Shown here: positions 55,109-62,174 of the stretch, piece after piece
How positions within the stretch are numbered: the stretch's first letter is position 1
Layout: every line of letters begins with the position of its first letter
NCBI RefSeq assembly: GCF_003002095.1
Contig: NZ_PVZC01000006.1
Coordinates: 186,001-250,000 of the forward strand
Length of the DNA stretch: 64,000 nucleotides
Source of the DNA: Allonocardiopsis opalescens
GTDB taxonomy: Bacteria > Actinomycetota > Actinomycetes > Streptosporangiales > Streptosporangiaceae
Direction: 5' to 3'
Notes under the pieces: model-generated
Told to the model about the DNA's origin: nothing
Databases searched by the model: none
Seen by the model: only the letters and a program-made list of their open reading frames with translations
Program-made: the position numbers and the translations under genes

Positions 55109-56293
55109 TCAGGGCACCGGTTCGGCCCCGGTCTCCTCGGCGCCGTCGGGCGCGGCGCGCCTCCGCGCCAGCACCATGGCGGTGGCCCCGCCGACGACCA
55201 GGGTGGCGGCCAGCGCGATCAGCCCGGCCACCTCCACCCCGGTGACCGAAAGCTCCCCGGCGGGCTCGGCGGGCGCGGCGGCGGGCGGCGGCGAGGAGGG
55301 CGGCGCGGGCTCCCGGCTGGACGGGGCCGGGCTCGGCGCGGGTACGGCGGGCTCGGGCGGGGCCGTGGTGGCGGGGGCGTCGGCGGCGGCCGGCGCCGGC
55401 TCGCCGCAGTCGACGGCGACCTCGCCCAGCACCAGCCGCAGGATCGGGGCGCTGCCCAGCAGCTCGCCCGCGCCGTCGTAGGCGCGCCCGGCGAGGGTGA
55501 TGTCGATGAGCGCCCGCGCGGTGGCGCCGGCCGTCTCGCGCACCTCGCGCACCTGCGCCTCGAACTCCACCGTGGCGGTGGCGCGGCCCGCGCGGGGCAG
55601 CACCGGCACTTCGGCGGGCAGCTCCCAGTACGCGGTGTCGCCGACCTCGACCGCCTGCCCGAAGACGCTGATGTGCTCGGCGGAAACCTCCGCCTCGGCG
55701 GTGCGGACGCCGGGCAGCACGCCCTCCTGCCCGGGGGGCTCGCCGCCCCGGCACGCGGCCATGGACCGCAGGCCCTCCACCCGGATGCTGCGCGGTTCGG
55801 CGGGCACGGCGGTGTCGGTGCCGCCCGCGCCCACCAGGCCGCGCACCAGCTCCGACGGCGCCTCGGCCGCGGCGCCGAACACCTCGCCCAGCCGCAGTTC
55901 GAGGAGCTCGGCGCCGGTGCGCGCGGTGATGCGGGGCGGCTCGTCCTCGGGCCAGGAGATCGAGCCCTGCGCGGCGGTGGTGTCGGCGAAGCGGCCGATC
56001 GGCTCTGGGACGGAGGGGGCGGCGGCGCCGGGACCGCCCGCGGCGTGCTCGCCGGGGGCGGTGGCGGCCAGCTCGGCCAGGCTCGCGGTGCTCGGCGCGG
56101 TGGCGATGGCGCCCGCCGGGAACTCCAGGGTGACCGGGACGGCGCGGGCGGAGGGCTCGCCGGACGCGGGTGTGACCGCGGCGGCGAGCGGTGCCGGCAG
56201 CGCTGCCCCGGCGACCGCGAGCGCGACCGCGAGCGCGGCCCGCACGCCGCGTGAGCGGCGCGCGATGCGGTTCAGCGGGGAGAACGGCACCAT
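55109..56293 (-). CDS. Surface-anchored protein with LSVTG-type sorting signal
   Basis: 394 residues. ATG 56293 with GAGGTGG; signal peptide near RAALAVALAVAGAALPAPLAAA. The exported part (about 45-310) is mixed with two cysteines (MAACRGGE, VAVDCGEP) and beta-rich repeats. A Pro/Ala/Ser-rich stalk is followed by GELSVTG, a hydrophobic helix and RRR. LSVTG is an LPXTG variant, so sortase attachment is plausible but less certain than for the genes at 24443 and 25445. No enzymatic motif seen. Confidence 0.7.
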   Translation of the reverse strand: MVPFSPLNRIARRSRGVRAALAVALAVAGAALPAPLAAAVTPASGEPSARAVPVTLEFPAGAIATAPSTASLAELAATAPGEHAAGGPGAAAPSVPEPIGRFADTTAAQGSISWPEDEPPRITARTGAELLELRLGEVFGAAAEAPSELVRGLVGAGGTDTAVPAEPRSIRVEGLRSMAACRGGEPPGQEGVLPGVRTAEAEVSAEHISVFGQAVEVGDTAYWELPAEVPVLPRAGRATATVEFEAQVREVRETAGATARALIDITLAGRAYDGAGELLGSAPILRLVLGEVAVDCGEPAPAAADAPATTAPPEPAVPAPSPAPSSREPAPPSSPPPAAAPAEPAGELSVTGVEVAGLIALAATLVVGGATAMVLARRRAAPDGAEETGAEPVP

Positions 56294-56587
56294 CCACCTC
56301 GGGGTCGAACGGTCGGAGCGGCGGGACGGAGCCGTCCGGGAGGCGCCGGACCGCGAGCGCGGCAGCGGCGGTCGGTGTGACGGGTGGCCGCGTGACCCGT
56401 CGCCGTCGACGTGCCGGACGGCGCCGCGGGTCATCACGGAGGACGATCGGACCGTCACGCCACGTTGCGTGCGGCAGCCATAGTCTAACCGGACCGGTCC
56501 ACGTCAAGCCCCGCACCGGCCAATAACGACCTGGTCGCGTTATCGCCGCTCGGAGGTGACGGCCATCCGTCCGACCGGTCCGGGAAT

Positions 56588-56607
56588 ATACCTGGTGGGG
56601 GTATTGT
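56588..56607 (+). promoter_or_regulatory. CsoR-type operator and -10 box
   Basis: ATACCTGGTGGGGGTAT (56588-56604) has the TACC-N6-GGGTA core of CsoR/RcnR-family operators. It overlaps TATTGT (56602-56607), a good -10. Repression of the adjacent regulator gene by its own product, relieved by Cu(I), is the expected logic. Confidence 0.7.
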
Positions 56608-56640
56608 AGTGCGGAGGAGCCGGACCGAGGGAGCGAGCGA

Positions 56641-56928
56641 GTGGCGACGTACGGATACCACGACAACAAGCAGCAGCACCTCGCGCGGCTGCGGCGCGTC
56701 GAAGGCCAGATCCGCGGCCTGCAGCGCATGGTCGACGAGGACGCCTACTGCATCGACATCCTCACCCAGGTCTCCGCCGCCACCAAGGCCCTCCAGGCGG
56801 TCGCCCTCGGCCTGCTCGACGAGCACCTCAAGCACTGCGTCGCCGACGCCATGGCCGGCGGCGGCGCCGAGGCCGAGGCCAAGGTGCAGGAGGCGTCCGC
56901 CGCCATCGCCCGCCTGGTCAAATCCTGA
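56641..56928 (+). CDS. CsoR-family metal-sensing repressor
   Basis: 95 residues, all-helical DUF156 family. The Cu(I)-binding pattern is present: Cys in DAYCIDILTQ, then His and Cys in LLDEHLKHCV (the W/X-Y-Z Cys-His-Cys set). HLARLRRVEGQIRGLQRMV is the DNA-contact helix. It probably represses its own transcription and copper-export genes elsewhere. GTG 56641 with GGGAG eight bases upstream. The 3' end overlaps the convergent gene by 11 bases. No copper ATPase or chaperone is adjacent. Confidence 0.9.
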   Translation: MATYGYHDNKQQHLARLRRVEGQIRGLQRMVDEDAYCIDILTQVSAATKALQAVALGLLDEHLKHCVADAMAGGGAEAEAKVQEASAAIARLVKS

Positions 56929-57349
56929 CGCCCGCGGTCCGGCGCGGCCCGGCCAGGGCCCAGGCCGCGCCCGCCAGCGCGCAGCCCGCCCCCGCCAGCT
57001 GCGCGTACAGGCCGGGTCCGAGGCGCCAGGCCGCGTAGGCCGGGGTGTACTCCAGGTCCGCCAGGTAGAGCAGTACGAGCAGCAGCACGAGCGCGCCCGG
57101 GACGAGCGCGTATCCGGTCAGCCTCGGGCGGCGCAGCGCCAGCGCCAGCACCGGGAAGGCCGCGAGCGCCGCCACCGCCGCCAACCCGGCGGCCCACTCC
57201 CCCGCCGACAGCGGCCACCCGCCGGCGGCCACCCACGCCATGCCCTCCGGCCGGTAGGCGTGCGCCTCGGCGTCGGCCAGCGGCAGGCCGGCCAGCGTCA
57301 GCACCGCCCCGGCCAGCACCAGGGCGGCACTCCCGCGCGCCCGCGACAT
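56918..57349 (-). CDS. Small polytopic membrane protein
   Basis: 143 residues with four hydrophobic segments (ALVLAGAVLTLAGLPLA, AAGLAAVAALAAFPVLALAL, ALVPGALVLLLVLLYLAD, LAGAGCALAGAAWALAG). N-terminal Arg-rich start MSRARGS; GCGGAACGGG serves as ribosome site. TAGGCT on the minus strand about 25 bases upstream may be the -10. Family not recognised. Convergent overlap with csoR suggests, but does not show, functional linkage. Confidence 0.65.
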   Translation of the reverse strand: MSRARGSAALVLAGAVLTLAGLPLADAEAHAYRPEGMAWVAAGGWPLSAGEWAAGLAAVAALAAFPVLALALRRPRLTGYALVPGALVLLLVLLYLADLEYTPAYAAWRLGPGLYAQLAGAGCALAGAAWALAGPRRTAGVRI

Positions 57350-57426
57350 CCCGTTCCGCACCACACGACACAGCCTAGGTGCCGCACATCCCGGGACGGC
57401 CGGAGGCGGGCTCATCGGCGCCGGGT

Positions 57427-58107
57427 TCAGCGAGCGGTGAGCTCCGGGTCCGCCGCGACGAGTGCGACGGCCCGCCTGACCGCGTCCAGCGCGCTCGCCC
57501 TCTCCGGAGCGGTCATCCGGGCCGGCCCATAGGTGACCACGGGGTCCAGGACCTGGTAGCCGACGAACTCCAGCATGCCGCGGTGGATGTGGAACAGGAA
57601 CTCGGCCATCGGCCCGAAGGCGCCGCCGGGCCGGAACGACTCGCTGGACCCGCCGGTGGTGACCAGCAGCATCGCCCGCCTCCCGGCCAGCGCCGCCTCG
57701 TCGAACAGTCCGTGGTCCCCGCCGAAGACCCCACCCATCACGAAGACCCGGTCGACCCATCCCTTGAGGATGGCGGGCAGCGAGAACCACCACATCGGGA
57801 ACGACAGCACGAGCAGGTCGGCGGCGAGCAGCCGATCGAGATGGGCTCTGACGGCCGCGTCGAGCGTCCCGTCCCCCGCCGCGCGGAGCTGCTCGGCCTG
57901 CGGCTTGAAGGGGCCGTCCAGCGGTCCGAACTCGTCGCGGTCGAGGACCGGGGCCCATCCCTCCGTGTAGAGGTCCAGCACGTCGACCCGGTACCCGGCG
58001 TCGCGCAGGGCCTGGGCGGCGGCGGCCATCTGGGCGGCGCTGAACGAGTGCGGCTCCAGGTGGGCGTGGACGATCAGAGCGGTGGGGGCGGTATCGGGGG
58101 TCGACAT
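57427..58107 (-). CDS. NAD(P)H:quinone reductase / flavodoxin-fold protein
   Basis: 226 residues of the NQO1/MdaB (flavodoxin_2) family: IVHAHLEPHSFSAA binds FMN or FAD phosphate, LVLSFPMWWFSLPAILKGWVDRVF is the diagnostic flavin-site motif, and LLVTTGGSSESFRPGG follows. It reduces quinones or related electrophiles by two electrons. The ArsR-type regulator gene lies 30 bp upstream in the same direction, and a similar box occurs before both genes. This suggests a repressor/reductase pair responding to quinones or thiol stress. ATG 58107 lacks a good ribosome site. Confidence 0.88.
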   Translation of the reverse strand: MSTPDTAPTALIVHAHLEPHSFSAAQMAAAAQALRDAGYRVDVLDLYTEGWAPVLDRDEFGPLDGPFKPQAEQLRAAGDGTLDAAVRAHLDRLLAADLLVLSFPMWWFSLPAILKGWVDRVFVMGGVFGGDHGLFDEAALAGRRAMLLVTTGGSSESFRPGGAFGPMAEFLFHIHRGMLEFVGYQVLDPVVTYGPARMTAPERASALDAVRRAVALVAADPELTAR

Positions 58108-58110
58108 GGA

Positions 58111-58132
58111 TCATATCGACATATCGCGATCC
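58111..58132 (-). promoter_or_regulatory. Probable ArsR-type operator before the quinone reductase
   Basis: TCATATCGACATATCGCGATCC: repeated ATATCG with near-palindromic ends and ATATCGCGAT at 58121-58130, immediately before the start codon. The box ATATC-[G/T]-CGAT recurs at 58506-58515 upstream of the regulator gene. Confidence 0.5.
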
Positions 58133-58137
58133 AACAA

Positions 58138-58470
58138 TTAGAGAGTGGTGCCGATCACCTGCGCCACCTGCGCCAGCCGCTCTTCGTCGCGTCGGTAGTG
58201 GGTCCACTTGCCCACCCGGGTGGGGCGCACGAGGCCCGCCCGTTCGAGCGTGGCCAGGTAGCTGGAGACGGTCGACTGGGCGAGTCCGGACTTCGCCTGG
58301 ATGTGGGTGACGCACACACCGACCGACTGCCGGTCCGCGATCGGCTCGTACGCGCCGAAGTGCGCGTCGGGGTCCTTCAGCCACCGCATGATCTGCAGAC
58401 GGGCGGGGTTGCCGAGAGCCTTGAACACCTCGATCAGGTCATCCGGCCCCGGTGCTGCCGTCGCGGCCAC
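58138..58470 (-). CDS. ArsR/HTH_20-type transcriptional regulator
   Basis: 110 residues, winged helix: DLIEVFKALGNPARLQIMRWL, then IQAKSGLAQSTVSSYLATLERAGLVRPTRVGKWTHYRRD, the recognition helix and wing. One Cys (VGVCVTHIQ) precedes the helix-turn-helix; no classical ArsR metal pair. It probably represses itself and the quinone reductase 30 bp downstream, sensing a redox-active compound. GTG 58470 with AGAGGGG seven bases upstream. Confidence 0.88.
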   Translation of the reverse strand: MAATAAPGPDDLIEVFKALGNPARLQIMRWLKDPDAHFGAYEPIADRQSVGVCVTHIQAKSGLAQSTVSSYLATLERAGLVRPTRVGKWTHYRRDEERLAQVAQVIGTTL

Positions 58471-58503
58471 CAGCCACCCCTCTCGCCAGGTTCCGACACA
58501 TCA

Positions 58504-58515
58504 CGATATCTCGAT
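58504..58515 (-). promoter_or_regulatory. Second ArsR-type operator copy
   Basis: CGATATCTCGAT, about 34 bp upstream of the regulator start; shares ATATC-N-CGAT with 58121-58130 and is itself nearly palindromic. Confidence 0.45.
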
Positions 58516-58579
58516 GCAGGGGCGGGGGGCCGCCGCGGCCGAGCGCCTCCGGCGTCGCATCCGCACCGCCCGGGACGGG

Positions 58580-59500
58580 TCAGCCCTTCCGGTGCCAGCG
58601 GCCGACGATGGCGGCGAGGACGCCGGTCAGCGGGCCGGCGACGGTGAACAGGGTGCCGGCGTAGGTGAGGGCCTGGCCCACGACCGTGCCGTCCGTGGCG
58701 CTGCCGTACCGCGCGCCGTACCAGCACAGCACGGCGGTGGCCAGCGCGAACGGGATCGCGGGCAGCACCAGCCACAGCCGGCGGCTCAGCGCCGCCAGCG
58801 CCGCCCAGAACACGGTGAGGGCGGACTGGGCCGACAGCAGGACCGGCTGGAGCGCGAGGAGCACGATGCCGCCCGCCGAGAGGTCGTCGGGCAGCGCCTC
58901 GGTGCTCGACACCGCCGCCGACGGCAGCAGCACGGAGGTCATCAGCAGCGCGGTGCCCAGGGCGGCCACCGCCGTGGCGACCACCGCGAGCAGCGCGGCC
59001 CAGGCACCGGGCGGCCGCCACCGGGGCGACCGGGGCGTCACGACCGCCGCGGCGGCTCCCAGCACGATGACCAGCGCGCCGAAGCCGTGCAGCACGAAGC
59101 CCGGGCCGAAGGCGGTGGTCTCGCCTCCGTTCACCACCTGGACCCACAGGAACGGGGCGTGGCCCAGCCACGGGAGGACGAGCAGCGGCAGCCCGCCGAT
59201 CAGGGACCAGCCCGCGAAGCCGTCGCGGCGGGCGGTGTAGGCGAGCAGCGGACCGGTCAGGCAGAGCGCGAGCAGCGCCAGCACGGTGACGAGGTCGCCG
59301 CTGCCGCGCCCGAACGGCCCCCAGGCGGCCTGGTCCGGGTACTGCCCGCCCAGGTAGGGCAGGAACAGGCTCACCACCACCAGCACGACGCCGATCATCA
59401 CCACGGCCGACCCGGGCGCGCGGAACACGCGGTGCGCCGCGGCGCCCGGCTGGGTGGGCACCGAGCCCGGCGGCACGCCGGTGGGCGGTCCGGGGTTCAT
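58580..59500 (-). CDS. Polytopic membrane protein, function unknown
   Basis: 306 residues with about eight hydrophobic segments (VVMIGVVLVVVSLFLPYLGG, LVTVLALLALCLTGPLLAY and others) after a Pro-rich cytoplasmic N terminus. GAGGAG before ATG 59500. No motif allows a functional call. Rare polar residues in the helices argue against a transporter with a conserved ion site. It has 120 bp to the TetR gene on the left and may be independently transcribed. Confidence 0.72.
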   Translation of the reverse strand: MNPGPPTGVPPGSVPTQPGAAAHRVFRAPGSAVVMIGVVLVVVSLFLPYLGGQYPDQAAWGPFGRGSGDLVTVLALLALCLTGPLLAYTARRDGFAGWSLIGGLPLLVLPWLGHAPFLWVQVVNGGETTAFGPGFVLHGFGALVIVLGAAAAVVTPRSPRWRPPGAWAALLAVVATAVAALGTALLMTSVLLPSAAVSSTEALPDDLSAGGIVLLALQPVLLSAQSALTVFWAALAALSRRLWLVLPAIPFALATAVLCWYGARYGSATDGTVVGQALTYAGTLFTVAGPLTGVLAAIVGRWHRKG

Positions 59501-59620
59501 GGCTCCTCCTCGCGTCGGCCGTCGCTGTGCTGATTCTTCCCGCAGCGGCGGAGCGCTCCGGCCCCGGGGGGCTGTCCGGCTGTGGCCGCGACGGCGCGCG
59601 GCGCCCGCCCGCCCGGCCGC

Positions 59621-60208
59621 TCACCCGGCCAGCAGGGCGGCCCTGGCCATCGCGGCGAGCATGGCGCGCATCTCCTCGCCGGGCAGGCCGCCGGCGCTGT
59701 GCGGGGTGGAGTTCAGCAGCCCGAGGGCGGCGTGGACGGCGGCGCGCAGCCGGGCCTCGCCGGCCTCGGGGCGCAGCCGGCTGAGCACGGCCACCCACTG
59801 CTCGACGTAGCGGCGCTGCAGCCGCCGGATCTGGCGGCGCTCGGGCTCGGGAACGTTGCCCAGCTCGCGGTCGTGCACCGTGATCAGGGCGGGGCGGCCG
59901 AGCGCGAAGGCGATGTGGCCGTCGATCAGCGCGGCGAGGGCCTGTTCCGGGCCCTCGGCGGCGGCCACCCGGCGCTCGCCCTCCGAGCGCAGCCGCTCGC
60001 TGATGTCCAGCAGCATCTGCGCCAGCACCGCCTCCTTGCCGCGGAAGTGGCGGTAGAGCGCGGGTCCGCTGACGCCGATGGCGCGGCCGATGTCGTCGAT
60101 CGCCACGCCGTGGAAGCCGCGCTGGGCGAACAGGACGGCCGCCGCCTCCAGGATCTCGGTCCGCCGGCCGCGGCGCGCCGGCCCCTGGACCGGCACAGGG
60201 TCGCCCAT
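59621..60208 (-). CDS. TetR-family repressor of the acyl-CoA carboxylase genes
   Basis: 195 residues. The N-terminal HTH is RRTEILEAAAVLFAQRGFHGVAIDDIGRAIGVSGPALYRHFRGKEAVLAQML. The C-terminal ligand domain ends with GEEMRAMLAAMARAALLAG. It resembles TetR regulators paired with MccB/AccA-type carboxylases in actinomycetes. It is divergent from the carboxylase genes, with two 16-bp palindromes between. Start ATG 60208 follows TACAAT by six bases (leaderless). Likely ligand is an acyl-CoA or branched-chain catabolite. Confidence 0.9.
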   Translation of the reverse strand: MGDPVPVQGPARRGRRTEILEAAAVLFAQRGFHGVAIDDIGRAIGVSGPALYRHFRGKEAVLAQMLLDISERLRSEGERRVAAAEGPEQALAALIDGHIAFALGRPALITVHDRELGNVPEPERRQIRRLQRRYVEQWVAVLSRLRPEAGEARLRAAVHAALGLLNSTPHSAGGLPGEEMRAMLAAMARAALLAG

Positions 60209-60214
60209 GCGGGG

Positions 60215-60220
60215 ATTGTA
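60215..60220 (-). promoter_or_regulatory. Leaderless -10 box of the TetR gene
   Basis: TACAAT on the minus strand, six bases before ATG 60208; no ribosome site. Confidence 0.6.
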
Positions 60221-60229
60221 GACGAGCTG

Positions 60230-60270
60230 GTTAACAGGCACTAACATTCGCCTTGTTAGCGAGCGTTAAC
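60230..60270. promoter_or_regulatory. Twin TetR operators
   Basis: GTTAACAGGCACTAAC (60230-60245) and GTTAGCGAGCGTTAAC (60255-60270), both GTTA-N8-TAAC, 25 bp centre to centre. They lie between the TetR gene and the carboxylase gene, so one repressor can control both directions. Confidence 0.75.
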
Positions 60271-60289
60271 GAACGGGCAGGTCCACGCG

Positions 60290-61906
60290 ATGAGCGCACC
60301 CACCCTCCCGCACCCTCCGCTCGACCCCGGGGGCGACCGGTTCGAGCGCAATGCCGAGTCGAACACCGCGCTCGCCGCCGAGCTGCGGGAGCGGCTGGCC
60401 GCGGCGGCGCTCGGCGGCCCCGAGCGGGCCAGGCGCCGCCACGTCGAGCGGGGCAAGCTGCTGCCCAGGCAGCGCGTCGACGCGCTGCTCGACCCCGGTT
60501 CGCCCTTCCTGGAGCTGTCGCCGCTGGCCGCGTACGGACTCTACGACGGCGAGGCGCCGGCCGCCGGGATCATCACGGGGGTCGGGCGGGTCGCCGGGCG
60601 CGAGTGCGTGGTGGTCGCCAACGACGCCACCGTGAAGGGCGGCACGTACTACCCGCTCACCGTCAAGAAGCACCTGCGGGCGCAGGAGGTGGCGCTGCAC
60701 AACCGGCTGCCCTGCCTGTACCTGGTGGACTCCGGCGGCGCCTTCCTGCCCCGCCAGGACGAGGTCTTCCCCGACCGCGAGCACTTCGGCCGGATCTTCT
60801 ACAACCAGGCGACGATGTCGGCGCGCGGCATCCCGCAGCTGTCGGCCGTGCTCGGCTCATGCACGGCCGGGGGCGCCTACGTGCCCGCGATGAGCGACGA
60901 GACCGTCATCGTGGCGAACCAGGGCACCATCTTCCTGGGCGGCCCGCCGCTGGTGAAGGCGGCGACGGGCGCCGTGGTCAGCCCCGAGGAGTTGGGCGGC
61001 GGCGCGCTGCACGCCCGCACCTCTGGGGTGGTCGACCACCTCGCCGACGACGACGCGCACGCGCTGCGCATCCTGCGCGAGATCGTGGCCACCCTCGGGC
61101 CGCGCCCGCAGGCGCCGTGGCCGGTGCGGGCGGCCGAGCCGCCGGCCGCCGACCCCGAGGAGCTGTACGGGATCGTGCCGGCCGACACCCGCACCCCCTA
61201 CGACGTGCGCCAGGTGATCGCGCGGATCGTCGACGGCAGCCGCTTCACCGAGTTCAAGGCCGAGTACGGCGCCACCCTGGTCACCGGCTTCGCGCACGTC
61301 CACGGCCACCCGGTGGGGATCATCGCCAACAACGGCGTGCTGTTCGGGGAGTCGGCGCTCAAGGGCGCGCACTTCATCGAGCTGTGCGACCGCCGCTCGG
61401 TGCCGCTGGTCTTCCTGCAGAACATCTCCGGCTTCATGGTGGGCGCCGACTACGAGGCGGCCGGGATCGCCAAGCACGGCGCGAAGATGGTCACCGCAGT
61501 GGCCTGCGCGCGGGTGCCGAAGTTCACCGTGGTCATCGGCGGCTCCTTCGGCGCCGGGAACTACAGCATGTGCGGCCGGGCCTACTCCCCCCGCTTCCTG
61601 TGGATGTGGCCCAACGCCCGCATCTCGGTGATGGGCGGCGAGCAGGCGGCGTCGGTGCTGGCCACCGTGCGCCGCGACGGCGTCGAGGCGCGCGGCGAGG
61701 AGTGGTCGGCCGAGGACGAGGAGCGGTTCAAGGCGCCGATCCGGGAACAGTACGAGCAGCAGGGCAGCCCGTACTACTCCACCGCCCGGCTCTGGGACGA
61801 CGGCGTCATCGACCCGCGCGACACCCGCACCGTGCTCGCCCTGGGCCTGGCCGCCGCCGCCAACGCCCCGCTCGACCCCGTCAACTACGGCGTCTTCCGG
61901 ATGTGA
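60290..61906 (+). CDS. Methylcrotonyl/acyl-CoA carboxylase beta subunit
   Basis: 538 residues, carboxyltransferase subunit. Two crotonase-like domains: N-terminal [35 protein letters not shown], then [18 protein letters not shown]-terminal [24 protein letters not shown] and [27 protein letters not shown], which is the MCC-beta signature. It moves carboxyl from biotin to an acyl-CoA, probably 3-methylcrotonyl-CoA in leucine breakdown. ATG 60290 with GGCAGG. Followed by the alpha subunit gene after an intergenic repeat. Confidence 0.92.
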   Translation: MSAPTLPHPPLDPGGDRFERNAESNTALAAELRERLAAAALGGPERARRRHVERGKLLPRQRVDALLDPGSPFLELSPLAAYGLYDGEAPAAGIITGVGRVAGRECVVVANDATVKGGTYYPLTVKKHLRAQEVALHNRLPCLYLVDSGGAFLPRQDEVFPDREHFGRIFYNQATMSARGIPQLSAVLGSCTAGGAYVPAMSDETVIVANQGTIFLGGPPLVKAATGAVVSPEELGGGALHARTSGVVDHLADDDAHALRILREIVATLGPRPQAPWPVRAAEPPAADPEELYGIVPADTRTPYDVRQVIARIVDGSRFTEFKAEYGATLVTGFAHVHGHPVGIIANNGVLFGESALKGAHFIELCDRRSVPLVFLQNISGFMVGADYEAAGIAKHGAKMVTAVACARVPKFTVVIGGSFGAGNYSMCGRAYSPRFLWMWPNARISVMGGEQAASVLATVRRDGVEARGEEWSAEDEERFKAPIREQYEQQGSPYYSTARLWDDGVIDPRDTRTVLALGLAAAANAPLDPVNYGVFRM

Positions 61907-61925
61907 GCCCCATGCCCGACACCCC

Positions 61926-62043
61926 ATCCCCCTCCCGCCCAGGGGGGCGACCCCACATCCAGTATCCCGCGCCGAGGCGCGCCGGGGCGAGCCCCGATCG
62001 CGGGGCTGTGGACGGCGGCGCCGGCGCGCGCCGGCCTGTGGAC
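61926..62043 (+). repeat. Dispersed intergenic repeat, copy R3
   Basis: Core 61926-61973 nearly identical to 4240-4286 (one extra A, one C/G change). TGTGGAC at 62007-62013 and 62037-62043, 30 bp apart, 33 bp after the core. It occupies the 268-bp gap between carboxylase beta and alpha genes, in the same orientation as they are, and ends 130 bp before the alpha start. Confidence 0.75.
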
Positions 62044-62174
62044 GAATCGCGGGCGGGGGCGGCCGCGGCCCCGGTGCGGGTGTATGGTGCCCGGCCCGCC
62101 GTCGGCCGGCCGGGCGCGCCGGGGGCCGACGGGCCGCGCGCCGCCGCCCGCAGCGCTGGACGGGAGGTCCGGGC

